A stretch of 64,000 nucleotides of DNA from JANWXD01 sp035575135 (GTDB taxonomy: Bacteria; Acidobacteriota; Terriglobia; Bryobacterales; Bryobacteraceae), in the NCBI GenBank assembly GCA_035575135.1, contig DATLYE010000017.1:62001-126000 (forward strand). The letters run 5' to 3'. The position numbers were made by a program, and so were the translations under genes. Positions 43,270 to 50,982 of the stretch are shown piece after piece (the stretch's first letter is position 1; each line of letters opens with the position of its first letter). The notes under the pieces are model-generated. The model was not told the origin of the DNA, ran no database searches, and saw only the letters and a program-made list of their open reading frames with translations.

Positions 43270-43880
43270 TCAGCCACCCGGGCGCGGAGTGTGTCGTACG
43301 TGCAGGGTTCCGGATACAGGTCTGCGATGACGGCGATGCTGTCCGCCCCGGCCTCCAGCACTGACCATGCATTGTGCCTTGTGATGCCGCCGATTGCAAC
43401 CAGCGGTTGCGAGCTCAGGGGGCGCAGCCGCGCCAACTCCGCCAGGCCCAGCGCCGGATCCGGCCTCTCTTTGGTCGCCGTGCCGAAGATCGGACCCAGG
43501 GCGACATAGTCTACGGGCTCTGCTCGAGCGGCACGCAACTGCGCTTCGTTGTGGGTGGAAAAACCGATCAGCGGACCTGGGCCGAGCAACCGCCGGGCGT
43601 CGCCCGGCGGCAGGTCGTCCTGGCCGAGATGCAGGCCGGCGCCGAAGAGCAGGGCAAGCTCGGCGCGATCGTTAAGGATGTAGGTTGCACCCGCCGACCG
43701 GCACAGTTGGGCCACGCGTTCCGCTTGCTCGAAGACTAAACGGGAGAGATGCCCCTTGTGGCGGAACTGCAAAATCCGGGCGCCCGCCTCCAGGATGGCT
43801 TCCGCCGCCACTTCCGGCCGGCAGCCGCGCCGCTCGAGTGTGCCGGTGTCGAGGATCGGGTAGAAGCGGGGAAGAATCAT
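43245..43880 (-). CDS. thiE: Thiamine phosphate synthase
   Basis: A 211-residue TIM barrel. ThiE motifs are ILQFRHKGHL, YILNDRAELALLFGAGLHLG, IGFSTHNEAQL, DYVALGPIFGTATKE and LVAIGGITRHN; the phosphate-binding glycines and the diphosphate-binding FSTHN region are intact. It joins the pyrimidine and thiazole halves of thiamine. Only this thiamine gene is present locally; it overlaps the next permease gene, which could therefore be a thiamine-related carrier or a chance neighbour. Confidence 0.9.
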   Translation of the reverse strand: MILPRFYPILDTGTLERRGCRPEVAAEAILEAGARILQFRHKGHLSRLVFEQAERVAQLCRSAGATYILNDRAELALLFGAGLHLGQDDLPPGDARRLLGPGPLIGFSTHNEAQLRAARAEPVDYVALGPIFGTATKERPDPALGLAELARLRPLSSQPLVAIGGITRHNAWSVLEAGADSIAVIADLYPEPCTYDTLRARVAEWLELVSR

Positions 43881-43902
43881 GCCGGATACGGTTGCGGCGG
43901 CG

Positions 43903-45501
43903 CTAGGACGAACCCGCCTGGCTTCGCCGCGCGCGAGAGCGAGGCTTGCCCGGCCGCAGGGGCGCCTCCCGGGCCGCCCAGCGGGCCAGGCGGTAGACGC
44001 GGCTGTGTCCCGTGGTCAGATTCGAGATCGTGACGCTGACGGCGCCGCCGGCGTCACAGGCGTAGGCCTCCTCGATCACATGACGGGAAGCTTCTTCGGA
44101 ACGGATCACCGGCACGGCCTCCAGATCCGGGCAGTTCTCGAGCGCGGGGTCAAACGGGAAACGGATCTCATCCCACAACGTGATGTCGCCGGCGGGCCGC
44201 CCAGTTTCGTCCACGCGGCTGCACTCCAGGTAGCGAAAGTGCCCGATGTTGTGCGCAGGCCGGTACTGGCGGGAGATCTCCAGGGGCCACTCGCCAGGAC
44301 CAGGGAGGGTCTGCCCTTTGGGGAACAGGACGTCGAAGGTGATCCGGGCGCCGCCGTCGGCTTCGCGCCAGACGCCGAAATTGCGGGTAAAGCGGTCGCG
44401 CAGCCGGTAGCCGGCGCCGGCGTCGGCCTGGATGGCCAGGCCGATGGCCGTGGCCGAGCGCGCGTGCGCCGAGCGTTTGACCCGCCGCTCGAAGCGTTCG
44501 CGCAGTTCCCGCGCCACCAGCGGCAGCTCGCTTCCGCCGCCAGTGACGTAGAGCGCGTCCAGGCGCCGCGCTCCGCCGAGCGAAAACCCGTGAACCGCCA
44601 GCAGGTCCTCCACGATGTGGATCGTCTCTTCGACGAGGGGCCGGCAGGCGTCGTAAAAGTCTGCCACGGGCACGGTGACCTCCCCCCAGCCGGGCCGCAC
44701 AGCATCCAGATCTACAAGGATCCTCCGCGTGTTGGGGTGCAGGGCTTCTTTCTTCTGGCGGCATTCCTCCAGCAGCAGGAACGTCTCGGCCTGGGTGAGG
44801 CTTTCCAGATCCATGCCTGCGCGCTCCAGGGCCAGCCGCGCCAGGAGTTCGTCAAAATCGTCCCCGCCCAGAGTCTCCAGGCCTTCGGAGGCGATGACCG
44901 TGTGGGTCTGCTCGTCCGCCTCGACGAGCGAGGCGTCGAAGGTGCCGCCCCCGAGGTCATAGACGAGCAGGGAGGCGGGGCCTTTGGATGCTCCGGCCTG
45001 CCGGTGGAAGTGACCGAACTCAATGCTGGCCGCCGAGGGTTCATTGAGCACGCCGAGCACTTCGAATCCCGCCAGGCGAAAGACTTCCGCCGTCAGAAAG
45101 CGCTGGTTGGTGTTGGAATTGGCCGGCACGCCGAGCATGATCTGGGGCGTGTTGGTCAGCCGCAGGTTGGAGCGCTCGAGCAAGTATTGCTTGAGGGCGG
45201 CGGCGAGCCCGCCGAGCAGTTCGCGAAGGGCGAGCAGGCGGCCGCCGGCTTCGATGCGCGTCTCCAGTCCCGCCTGTCCGAGGAGGCGTTTGAGCGAGCG
45301 CAGGACCGTCCAGCCGGGCTCGCCCTGAACCATCCAGGCCTCCCAGCCGTAGCGGATCTCCCGGTCGCCTACGGCCGCCAGGGGCGGAAACCAGTCCCGG
45401 ACGGCGCCGTCGGGGCATTCAAAGGACACGACGGGATAGTTGCCGCGGTCGGCGGCCGCCACCGTGACACGCGTGGTGCCGAAATCAATCCCCAGTCGCA
45501 T
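43903..45501 (-). CDS. Hsp70-family ATPase without a partner, actin-fold
   Basis: Started at the ATG of MRLGIDFGTTRVTVAAAD. The 532-residue protein has the Hsp70 nucleotide-binding domain: phosphate-1 DFGTTRV, VLNEPSAASIEFG, phosphate-2 LLVYDLGGGTFDASLV, and adenosine motif YVTGGGSELPLVARELRE. The last 170 residues form a beta-rich substrate-like domain different from DnaK (ARITFDVLFPKGQTLP and later) and no helical lid or EEVD tail is present. The C-terminus is basic (RSRARRSQAGSS). No dnaJ or grpE is adjacent. It may act as a specialised chaperone or sensor. Confidence 0.85.
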   Translation of the reverse strand: MRLGIDFGTTRVTVAAADRGNYPVVSFECPDGAVRDWFPPLAAVGDREIRYGWEAWMVQGEPGWTVLRSLKRLLGQAGLETRIEAGGRLLALRELLGGLAAALKQYLLERSNLRLTNTPQIMLGVPANSNTNQRFLTAEVFRLAGFEVLGVLNEPSAASIEFGHFHRQAGASKGPASLLVYDLGGGTFDASLVEADEQTHTVIASEGLETLGGDDFDELLARLALERAGMDLESLTQAETFLLLEECRQKKEALHPNTRRILVDLDAVRPGWGEVTVPVADFYDACRPLVEETIHIVEDLLAVHGFSLGGARRLDALYVTGGGSELPLVARELRERFERRVKRSAHARSATAIGLAIQADAGAGYRLRDRFTRNFGVWREADGGARITFDVLFPKGQTLPGPGEWPLEISRQYRPAHNIGHFRYLECSRVDETGRPAGDITLWDEIRFPFDPALENCPDLEAVPVIRSEEASRHVIEEAYACDAGGAVSVTISNLTTGHSRVYRLARWAAREAPLRPGKPRSRARRSQAGSS

Positions 45502-45587
45502 TGGCCTCTTGCGGTCCTGTAGCGGGCGATCTTTCACCCTAGCATAGGCGTGGAAGCCGCGAAGGCGGGCGCGCGTACAATATCCTC

Positions 45588-46499
45588 ATGGTCGCCAAGA
45601 TCCGCAAGGCTGTCTTTCCCGCTGCCGGGCTGGGCACCCGTTTCCTACCCGCCACCAAGGCCCAGCCCAAAGAAATGCTGCCGCTCGTGGACAAGCCGCT
45701 GATCCAGTACGGTGTGGAGGAGGCGGTGCGTTCCGGCATTCGCAATATCATCATTGTCACCGGCCGCGGCAAGAGCGCCATCGAAGATCATTTTGATGTC
45801 AGCTTTGAGCTGGAGCAGATGCTGGAGGCCCGGGGCAAGGCGGATCTGCTGGCGGTCGTGCGCGCGATCTCCGACATGATTGACGTGGCCTATGTTCGCC
45901 AGAAGGAAGCGCTCGGGCTGGGCCACGCCGTGCTGCGCGCGCGCGAACTGGTGGGGGCCGAGCCGTTTGCGGTCGTGCTGTCTGACGACGTCATCGAGGC
46001 CGCCACGCCGTGCCTGCGCCAGCTGATGGACGTCTATGAATACTACGGCGCCCCGGTGGTGGCGCTGATGGAGGTGCCCCCGGAGGCGGTGGAGGCCTAC
46101 GGGATCGTCGCCGCCGATCCCGTCACGCACAACGGCGAACGGGATCTGGTCTACCGAATCCATGATCTGGTGGAGAAGCCGCCGGCGGCGGAGGCTCCCT
46201 CGCGGCTGGCGATCATCGGCCGGTACGTGCTCACTCCGGAAATCTTCGATTCGATTGAAGCTACCGGACCGGGCCGGGGCGGCGAGATCCAACTCACCGA
46301 TGCGTTGCGCCATCTGCTCAACCGCCGTCCGCTGTACGGCTGCCGTTTTCGAGGGACGCGCTACGACGCCGGCGACAAGCTCGGATTCCTGCAAGCGACC
46401 GTGGAGTTCGCCTTGCGCCGGCCGGACCTAGGCGAAGCCTTCCGGAACTACCTCAAGACACTGGACCTGGACGTGCCATGCACCGCCGGAACTTCCTGA
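45588..46499 (+). CDS. galU: UTP-glucose-1-phosphate uridylyltransferase
   Basis: A 303-residue nucleotidyltransferase. The N-terminal signature KAVFPAAGLGTRFLPATKAQ, PKEMLPLVDKPLIQY and KEALGLGHAVLRARELVGAE identify GalU, with active-site residues VLSDDVIE and GRYVLTPEIFD. It makes UDP-glucose for glycan synthesis. A TACAAT hexamer ends six bases before the ATG, so the leader would be very short. The stop overlaps the start of the next gene by 22 bases. Confidence 0.95.
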   Translation: MVAKIRKAVFPAAGLGTRFLPATKAQPKEMLPLVDKPLIQYGVEEAVRSGIRNIIIVTGRGKSAIEDHFDVSFELEQMLEARGKADLLAVVRAISDMIDVAYVRQKEALGLGHAVLRARELVGAEPFAVVLSDDVIEAATPCLRQLMDVYEYYGAPVVALMEVPPEAVEAYGIVAADPVTHNGERDLVYRIHDLVEKPPAAEAPSRLAIIGRYVLTPEIFDSIEATGPGRGGEIQLTDALRHLLNRRPLYGCRFRGTRYDAGDKLGFLQATVEFALRRPDLGEAFRNYLKTLDLDVPCTAGTS

Positions 46500-47512
46500 C
46501 GGCCGGCGCCGCGGCGCTGGCCGGAGCGGCTGCGGCACAGGAGCAGCCCGTGGTCAAAGTGGGAATTGATCTGTTCAGTTTGCGCTCGCAAGGATGGTCT
46601 CCGTTTGCATCCCTGGACTACTGCGCCCGGCAGGGCGCGCGGGTGGCGCACTTTTCCGAGATCCGCTTCCTCGGCAGCCTGGAAGGGGAACACCTGAAGC
46701 GCGTGCGGGCCCGCGCCGAGGAACTGGGGATCCAGATCGAGATCGGGATGCGGTCCATCTGCCCGACTTCGAAGCTGTTCGATCCGGCTCAGGGGACGGC
46801 CGAAGAGCAACTGCTGCGCATGGTGGAGGCCGCGCGCGCCATCGGCTCTCCGATTGTCCGCGCCTTTCTGGGCAGCATGGCCGACCGGACCGGCCCCCTG
46901 CCCATCGAAGCGCACATCGAGAACACCGTGCGGGTGCTGCGCAACGTTCGCTCCCGGGTTCTGGATGCCGGCGTGAAGATCGCCGTCGAGAACCATGCGG
47001 GCGACATGCAGGGGCGGGAGCTGAAGATGCTCATCGAAGAAGCGGGCACGGATTTTGTCGGGGCCTGTCTGGACTCGGGCAACCCGCTGTGGACGATCGA
47101 AGATCCGCATCGCACCCTCGAAGTGCTGGCCCCCTATGTGCTGACGAGCCACCTGCGCGACAGCGCGGTGTGGCGCGTTCCGCAAGGCGCCGCCGTGCGC
47201 TGGGTGCGGCTCGGCGAAGGGAACGTCCGCATCGGAGACTATATTCGCGACTACCTGCGACTGTGCCCGGGAAGGGCGCTGACGCTCGAGATCATCGTCA
47301 CGCCGCCGCGGGTGTTCCCCTACCTGGAGCCGTCCTTTTGGGACGGCTACCGCAACGTCCCGGCTTGGGAGTTTGCGCGGTTCCTTCGCCTGGCCGAGCA
47401 GGGCAAGCCCCTGGAGGGGCCTCCGCCGGCTTCCAAAGAAGAGGCGGTCGGGCGCGAGCGCGAGGACCTGGAGGCCAGCCTTCGCTGGCTCCGCGAGTTC
47501 CTGAAGCTATGA
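46478..47512 (+). CDS. Exported TIM-barrel protein, xylose-isomerase-like sugar isomerase/epimerase
   Basis: A 344-residue protein with an N-terminal twin-arginine-like signal (MHRRNFLTAGAAALAGAAAA). The body is an AP-endonuclease-2-type TIM barrel (VKVGIDLFSLRSQGWSPF to FARFLRLAEQGK), with metal-binding type motifs IAVENHAGDMQGRE, ACLDSGNPLWTIEDP, VLTSHLRDS. The family includes myo-inosose and sugar-phosphate isomerases; many Acidobacteria and Planctomycetes have secreted versions of unknown substrate. It overlaps galU (22 bases) and the SDR gene (ATGA), so the three form one operon. Confidence 0.88.
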   Translation: MHRRNFLTAGAAALAGAAAAQEQPVVKVGIDLFSLRSQGWSPFASLDYCARQGARVAHFSEIRFLGSLEGEHLKRVRARAEELGIQIEIGMRSICPTSKLFDPAQGTAEEQLLRMVEAARAIGSPIVRAFLGSMADRTGPLPIEAHIENTVRVLRNVRSRVLDAGVKIAVENHAGDMQGRELKMLIEEAGTDFVGACLDSGNPLWTIEDPHRTLEVLAPYVLTSHLRDSAVWRVPQGAAVRWVRLGEGNVRIGDYIRDYLRLCPGRALTLEIIVTPPRVFPYLEPSFWDGYRNVPAWEFARFLRLAEQGKPLEGPPPASKEEAVGREREDLEASLRWLREFLKL

Positions 47513-48258
47513 GCCGGCTGGCGGGCAAAGTCGCCCTGATCACCGGCGGCAGCCGCGGCATCGGCAAGGCGATCGCACAGGCGTTCTGCCGGGAGGGCGC
47601 CTCGGTGGTCATTTGCGGCCGCAAGCAGGAAACGCTCGATGCGACTGCCCGGGAATTCCCCCCGGAGCGGATCCTGGCGGTGGCGTGTCACGTGGGACGC
47701 CTGGAGGAACTCGAGCGTCTGGTCGGACGGGCGCGCGAGACCTTCGGCCGTATTGACGTACTCGTCAACAACGCCGCCACCAACATCGCTTTCGGGCCTT
47801 GCCTGCAGATGGACGACGCGCAGTTCGACAAGATGGTCGAGATCAACCTGAAGAGCGCGTTCCGGCTGGTCCGCCTGGTGGCTCCGGAGATGTGTGCGCG
47901 CCGCTCGGGCGTGATCCTCAACGTCGCCTCCACCTCCGGATTGCGGCCGCAACCGCACGCGATGCTCTACAGTATGACGAAGGCGGCGCTGATCATGATG
48001 ACCAAATCATGGGCGCTCGAACTGGGCCCGTACGGGGTGCGCGTCAACGCCATTGCCCCGGGTCTGGTCGAGACGCGTTTCAGCGAGTATTACTGGAAAG
48101 ACCCGGAGCGCCTGGCGCGCTATCTGGGCAGCCAGCCCCTGGGCCGTGCCGGGCGTCCCGAAGAAGTCGCGGAGGTGGCCCTCTTGCTGGCAGGCGACGC
48201 GTCTTCTTACATGACGGGCGAGGTCGTGGTCGTAGACGGGGGCTTGCTGGTCTCTTGA
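47509..48258 (+). CDS. Short-chain dehydrogenase/reductase (classical SDR)
   Basis: The start ATG overlaps the previous stop (ATGA). The 249-residue enzyme has TGGSRGIGKA for NAD(P) binding, NNAATN, the catalytic Ser in VASTSG, and the YSMTK Tyr-Lys pair, and ends with EVVVVDGGLLVS like FabG-type SDRs. Together with the TIM-barrel protein upstream it probably acts on a sugar or sugar acid. Substrate not defined. The next gene begins one base after the stop. Confidence 0.93.
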   Translation: MSRLAGKVALITGGSRGIGKAIAQAFCREGASVVICGRKQETLDATAREFPPERILAVACHVGRLEELERLVGRARETFGRIDVLVNNAATNIAFGPCLQMDDAQFDKMVEINLKSAFRLVRLVAPEMCARRSGVILNVASTSGLRPQPHAMLYSMTKAALIMMTKSWALELGPYGVRVNAIAPGLVETRFSEYYWKDPERLARYLGSQPLGRAGRPEEVAEVALLLAGDASSYMTGEVVVVDGGLLVS

Positions 48259-48259
48259 G

Positions 48260-49696
48260 GTGAAGTCTCAACCCGTTCGTGCCACCCGCATCGCCGCCGC
48301 TGCGGCGGTGGTCTTCGTGGCGGTTTACTTCGGGTATCACTGGTCGGATAGCCTGCGCACCGAGTTCACGGCCGACGATCTGATGAACTGCCATCGCGCC
48401 TACTTCCGGCCGTGGCCCGCGCTGGTGGCCGACAACCTGTTGTTTTTCCGGCCGACGCCGGTGTACCGGCCGCTCCCCGCGCTGGCGTACAAGGCGTCCT
48501 TCACCGCCTGGGGCTTTGATCTGCTGGCGCTGCGCATCCTCGTGCTGATCGTGGCGGCAACGAACGTATGTCTGGTGGGCCTGGTAGCTTACCAGCTCAC
48601 GGGCTGCTGGGAGGCTGGCCTTCTCAGCGCACTCCTGTTCGCCTGGCACGAACAGTATGCCCCGCTTCTTTATAACACCGGCCAGATTTACGACGCTTTC
48701 TGCTTCTTGTTCTATTTCGCCGCGCTTGCCTGGTGCTTCAGGAGCCGCGCAGAAGCGCATAGCGCGAGACCGCTTGTGGTTGTCGTGACCCTGCTGGTGC
48801 TGGCTCTGAATTCAAAAGAAATGGCTGTTTCTTTACCGGTAATGATCCTGCTCGGGCAGTTGCTCGTCCGGGGCCGCCGCCGCCCCATGGTGGGATCGTT
48901 GCGATTCTGGTTGCGAGAAAGCCGAATGGTTTTGGTGACAGCCGCGGTAGTGCTCCTGTTTCTGTTGGGTCGGATGCGCGGCCCCGAATCTTTGAGCCAG
49001 GTCGGCGCCTACCGTCCGGAAATCTCCGTGTCTAATTACTTCACGAGCGCAGGTTACTATCTTGGCGAGGTAATCTATCAGAAAGTAAGTCTTGGTCCCG
49101 GAGCGGCGGCTGCGACGCTCGCGGCGCTTCTGGCGGTGGCGGTCGCACTGCGCTCGGGGCCGCTGGTCTGGTGCTGGGCGTTATTCGCGGCCGGTATCCT
49201 GCCGCTGGCGTTTATCCCGCACCGCGGACTGGCTGCGGCCGTGATTCCATATGCCGGCCTGGTGATGTACGCGGCGGTGCTGCTTGTTGACGTCCGGTCG
49301 CAAGTTTTGGAGAGGGCGGGCTGGAAGGGGGCACGCGTGCAGCTCGGCTCGCAGGTCATCCTGTTTGTCGCCCTCGCAGTTGCGGTCTTGAAGGCTCACG
49401 GTCGGGCGTGGGCGTTCCGCCAGGCGCTGGCGGAAGACGAGTATGCTCCGATCCGCGTGGCACGCGAGCAGCTCCGGGTGCTGTTCCCATCGCCGGCGCC
49501 CGGAACGCGGTTGCTGTTCGTCTCCGATCCTTTCAGAGAAACGTATGACATCGTTTTTCTGGTGCATCTGTCGTACCGGACGGATAACATGGTGGTAGAT
49601 CAACTCTGGCGGCTAAGGCCGGCGCAGGATTTTGCTTCTTATGATCATATTCTCGAGTGGTGCGATGGCCGCTTTACGGAGCTCATGCGCCACTAA
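48260..49696 (+). CDS. Polytopic membrane protein, possible GT-C glycosyltransferase
   Basis: A 478-residue protein starting at GTG next to the SDR stop. It has about ten membrane spans and an acidic first loop (RTEFTADDLMNCHRAYFRP) of the GT-C type, then PVYRPLPALAYKASF. No family motif beyond the overall arrangement is visible. The last 130 residues form a soluble domain (RVAREQLRVLFPSPAPG). Codons here are a little more A+T-rich than in the neighbours. Co-transcription with galU, TIM-barrel and SDR genes is likely. Confidence 0.7.
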   Translation: MKSQPVRATRIAAAAAVVFVAVYFGYHWSDSLRTEFTADDLMNCHRAYFRPWPALVADNLLFFRPTPVYRPLPALAYKASFTAWGFDLLALRILVLIVAATNVCLVGLVAYQLTGCWEAGLLSALLFAWHEQYAPLLYNTGQIYDAFCFLFYFAALAWCFRSRAEAHSARPLVVVVTLLVLALNSKEMAVSLPVMILLGQLLVRGRRRPMVGSLRFWLRESRMVLVTAAVVLLFLLGRMRGPESLSQVGAYRPEISVSNYFTSAGYYLGEVIYQKVSLGPGAAAATLAALLAVAVALRSGPLVWCWALFAAGILPLAFIPHRGLAAAVIPYAGLVMYAAVLLVDVRSQVLERAGWKGARVQLGSQVILFVALAVAVLKAHGRAWAFRQALAEDEYAPIRVAREQLRVLFPSPAPGTRLLFVSDPFRETYDIVFLVHLSYRTDNMVVDQLWRLRPAQDFASYDHILEWCDGRFTELMRH

Positions 49697-49708
49697 GCAA
49701 GCGGAGAG

Positions 49709-50902
49709 TCACTTAGTGAGCCATTGTTCGAGCCAGGCGAACGCCTCCTGCTGCATTTCGGCGTTGAACTCGTGGGGAACGTCGTAGAATTTTACGCGGA
49801 ATCGTTCGGGACGTCCGAGATCGGCGTAGACGGTCCGGATTTTGGCGGCGGCGCGCTCCATGCCTTCGCGGGTGAACAGGCGGTCGCGCGAGCAGTTCTG
49901 GACGAAGAGGGCGCATTCGGGAGCGGCGAGGGATGCCACATCGGGATGATCGAGCCAGGCGTGGAGGCCGAAGGCGTCGAACAGGTTGCGGTGCACGGAG
50001 TACGGAATGTCGAGCGTGGTGGGCAGACTGGTCATCCATCCGGTGATGACGGCTGCCCGGATGCGCGGTTCCATGCCGGCGAGATAGGTGGCGCGGTAGC
50101 CGCCGCCGGACAGACCCAGGCAGCCGATGCGGGACGGATCCACTTCGGAGAGGGAGGCCAGCAGCTCCACGCCCCGGCGGTCGTCATGGACCACCACGCC
50201 GAGCCAGGTGGTTCCCGCGAAGGCCATCCAGGTGTTCAACTCCGCGGTGCGTTCGCTCAGGTAAGCGTTCACGGCCTGGACGTACTCGCGTTGCTCCGGG
50301 CGGAGGCCAGCCAGCCGTTTTTCGAGTTCGGGCGGCGGCTCGCGATACTGCAACCGCCGTTCTCCCCAGTAAAAAGCGTCGGCGACGAGCACGACGAAGC
50401 CCCGCCTGGCCAGCTCATCCGCATAGCTCCGGCCGCCGTAATAGCGTTCGCGAAATTCTTCGAGTGCGGCGTGCTCTCCTTCCAGGCGAACCAGCTTTTC
50501 TTTGCCGTGAAAGAACCACCCGCCGTGGTCGTGGAGGGCGGTCACTCCAGGGAACGGCCCTTTGCCCCTCGGAACCAGCAGAAAGGCGGGGATGCGGTAG
50601 TGCGCCGAGCCGGCGAAGGAAATGATGCGGATCTCGTAGCCCTCTCGCGGAACCACGGAGTGAACGCGCAGATCGAGCGGGACAGGCCTGGGGCGGTAAG
50701 CAAGAAACTCCCGGACCTTGACGCGCGCCTGGCGGCGCCACTCGGCGTGAGACAGGCTGCCGCGACGGGCGTATTCGAAGGCAAAACCGTGCTCCTCGTG
50801 GATCGAGCGGATGACGGGCGCGAGGTTGCCCAGGAAACTTTCCGTTCTCTGCTGCGCAGCCGCGGCCGCGACAACAACGAGGCAGGTCACATACCGGAAC
50901 AT
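49709..50902 (-). CDS. Secreted alpha/beta hydrolase, dienelactone-hydrolase/acetylxylan-esterase-like
   Basis: A 397-residue protein with a short signal peptide (FRYVTCLVVVAAAAAQQ). Nucleophile elbow GLSGGG (Ser265); acid and His residues are expected near CSRDRLF and DVPHEFN. The N-terminal helical extension (residues 25-75) and the loop with TALHDHGGWFFHGKEK are like those of bacterial family 7 carbohydrate esterases and related hydrolases. A 105-base segment covering its start is repeated 4650 bases away beyond the GMC oxidoreductase gene. Confidence 0.88.
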   Translation of the reverse strand: MFRYVTCLVVVAAAAAQQRTESFLGNLAPVIRSIHEEHGFAFEYARRGSLSHAEWRRQARVKVREFLAYRPRPVPLDLRVHSVVPREGYEIRIISFAGSAHYRIPAFLLVPRGKGPFPGVTALHDHGGWFFHGKEKLVRLEGEHAALEEFRERYYGGRSYADELARRGFVVLVADAFYWGERRLQYREPPPELEKRLAGLRPEQREYVQAVNAYLSERTAELNTWMAFAGTTWLGVVVHDDRRGVELLASLSEVDPSRIGCLGLSGGGYRATYLAGMEPRIRAAVITGWMTSLPTTLDIPYSVHRNLFDAFGLHAWLDHPDVASLAAPECALFVQNCSRDRLFTREGMERAAAKIRTVYADLGRPERFRVKFYDVPHEFNAEMQQEAFAWLEQWLTK

Positions 50903-50946
50903 AGCCCTCCCAGAGTAGCGTGCCGCTCCTGCGCGGGGCTCGCCTT
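50842..50946. repeat. 105-bp direct repeat, left copy (start of hydrolase gene)
   Basis: Covers the first 20 codons of the hydrolase gene and 44 bases upstream. It aligns without gaps to 55492-55596 with 91 of 105 positions identical, by hand count. Both copies are in the same orientation. Confidence 0.85.
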
Positions 50947-50982
50947 TCCGGCCGAACGCGCGGGCCGCCGCGCGGCCCTCAC

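Noticed and set aside
46594..47508. N-terminal extension of the SDR
   Set aside because: It is an out-of-frame reading of the TIM-barrel gene; the SDR starts at the ATG overlapping that gene's stop.
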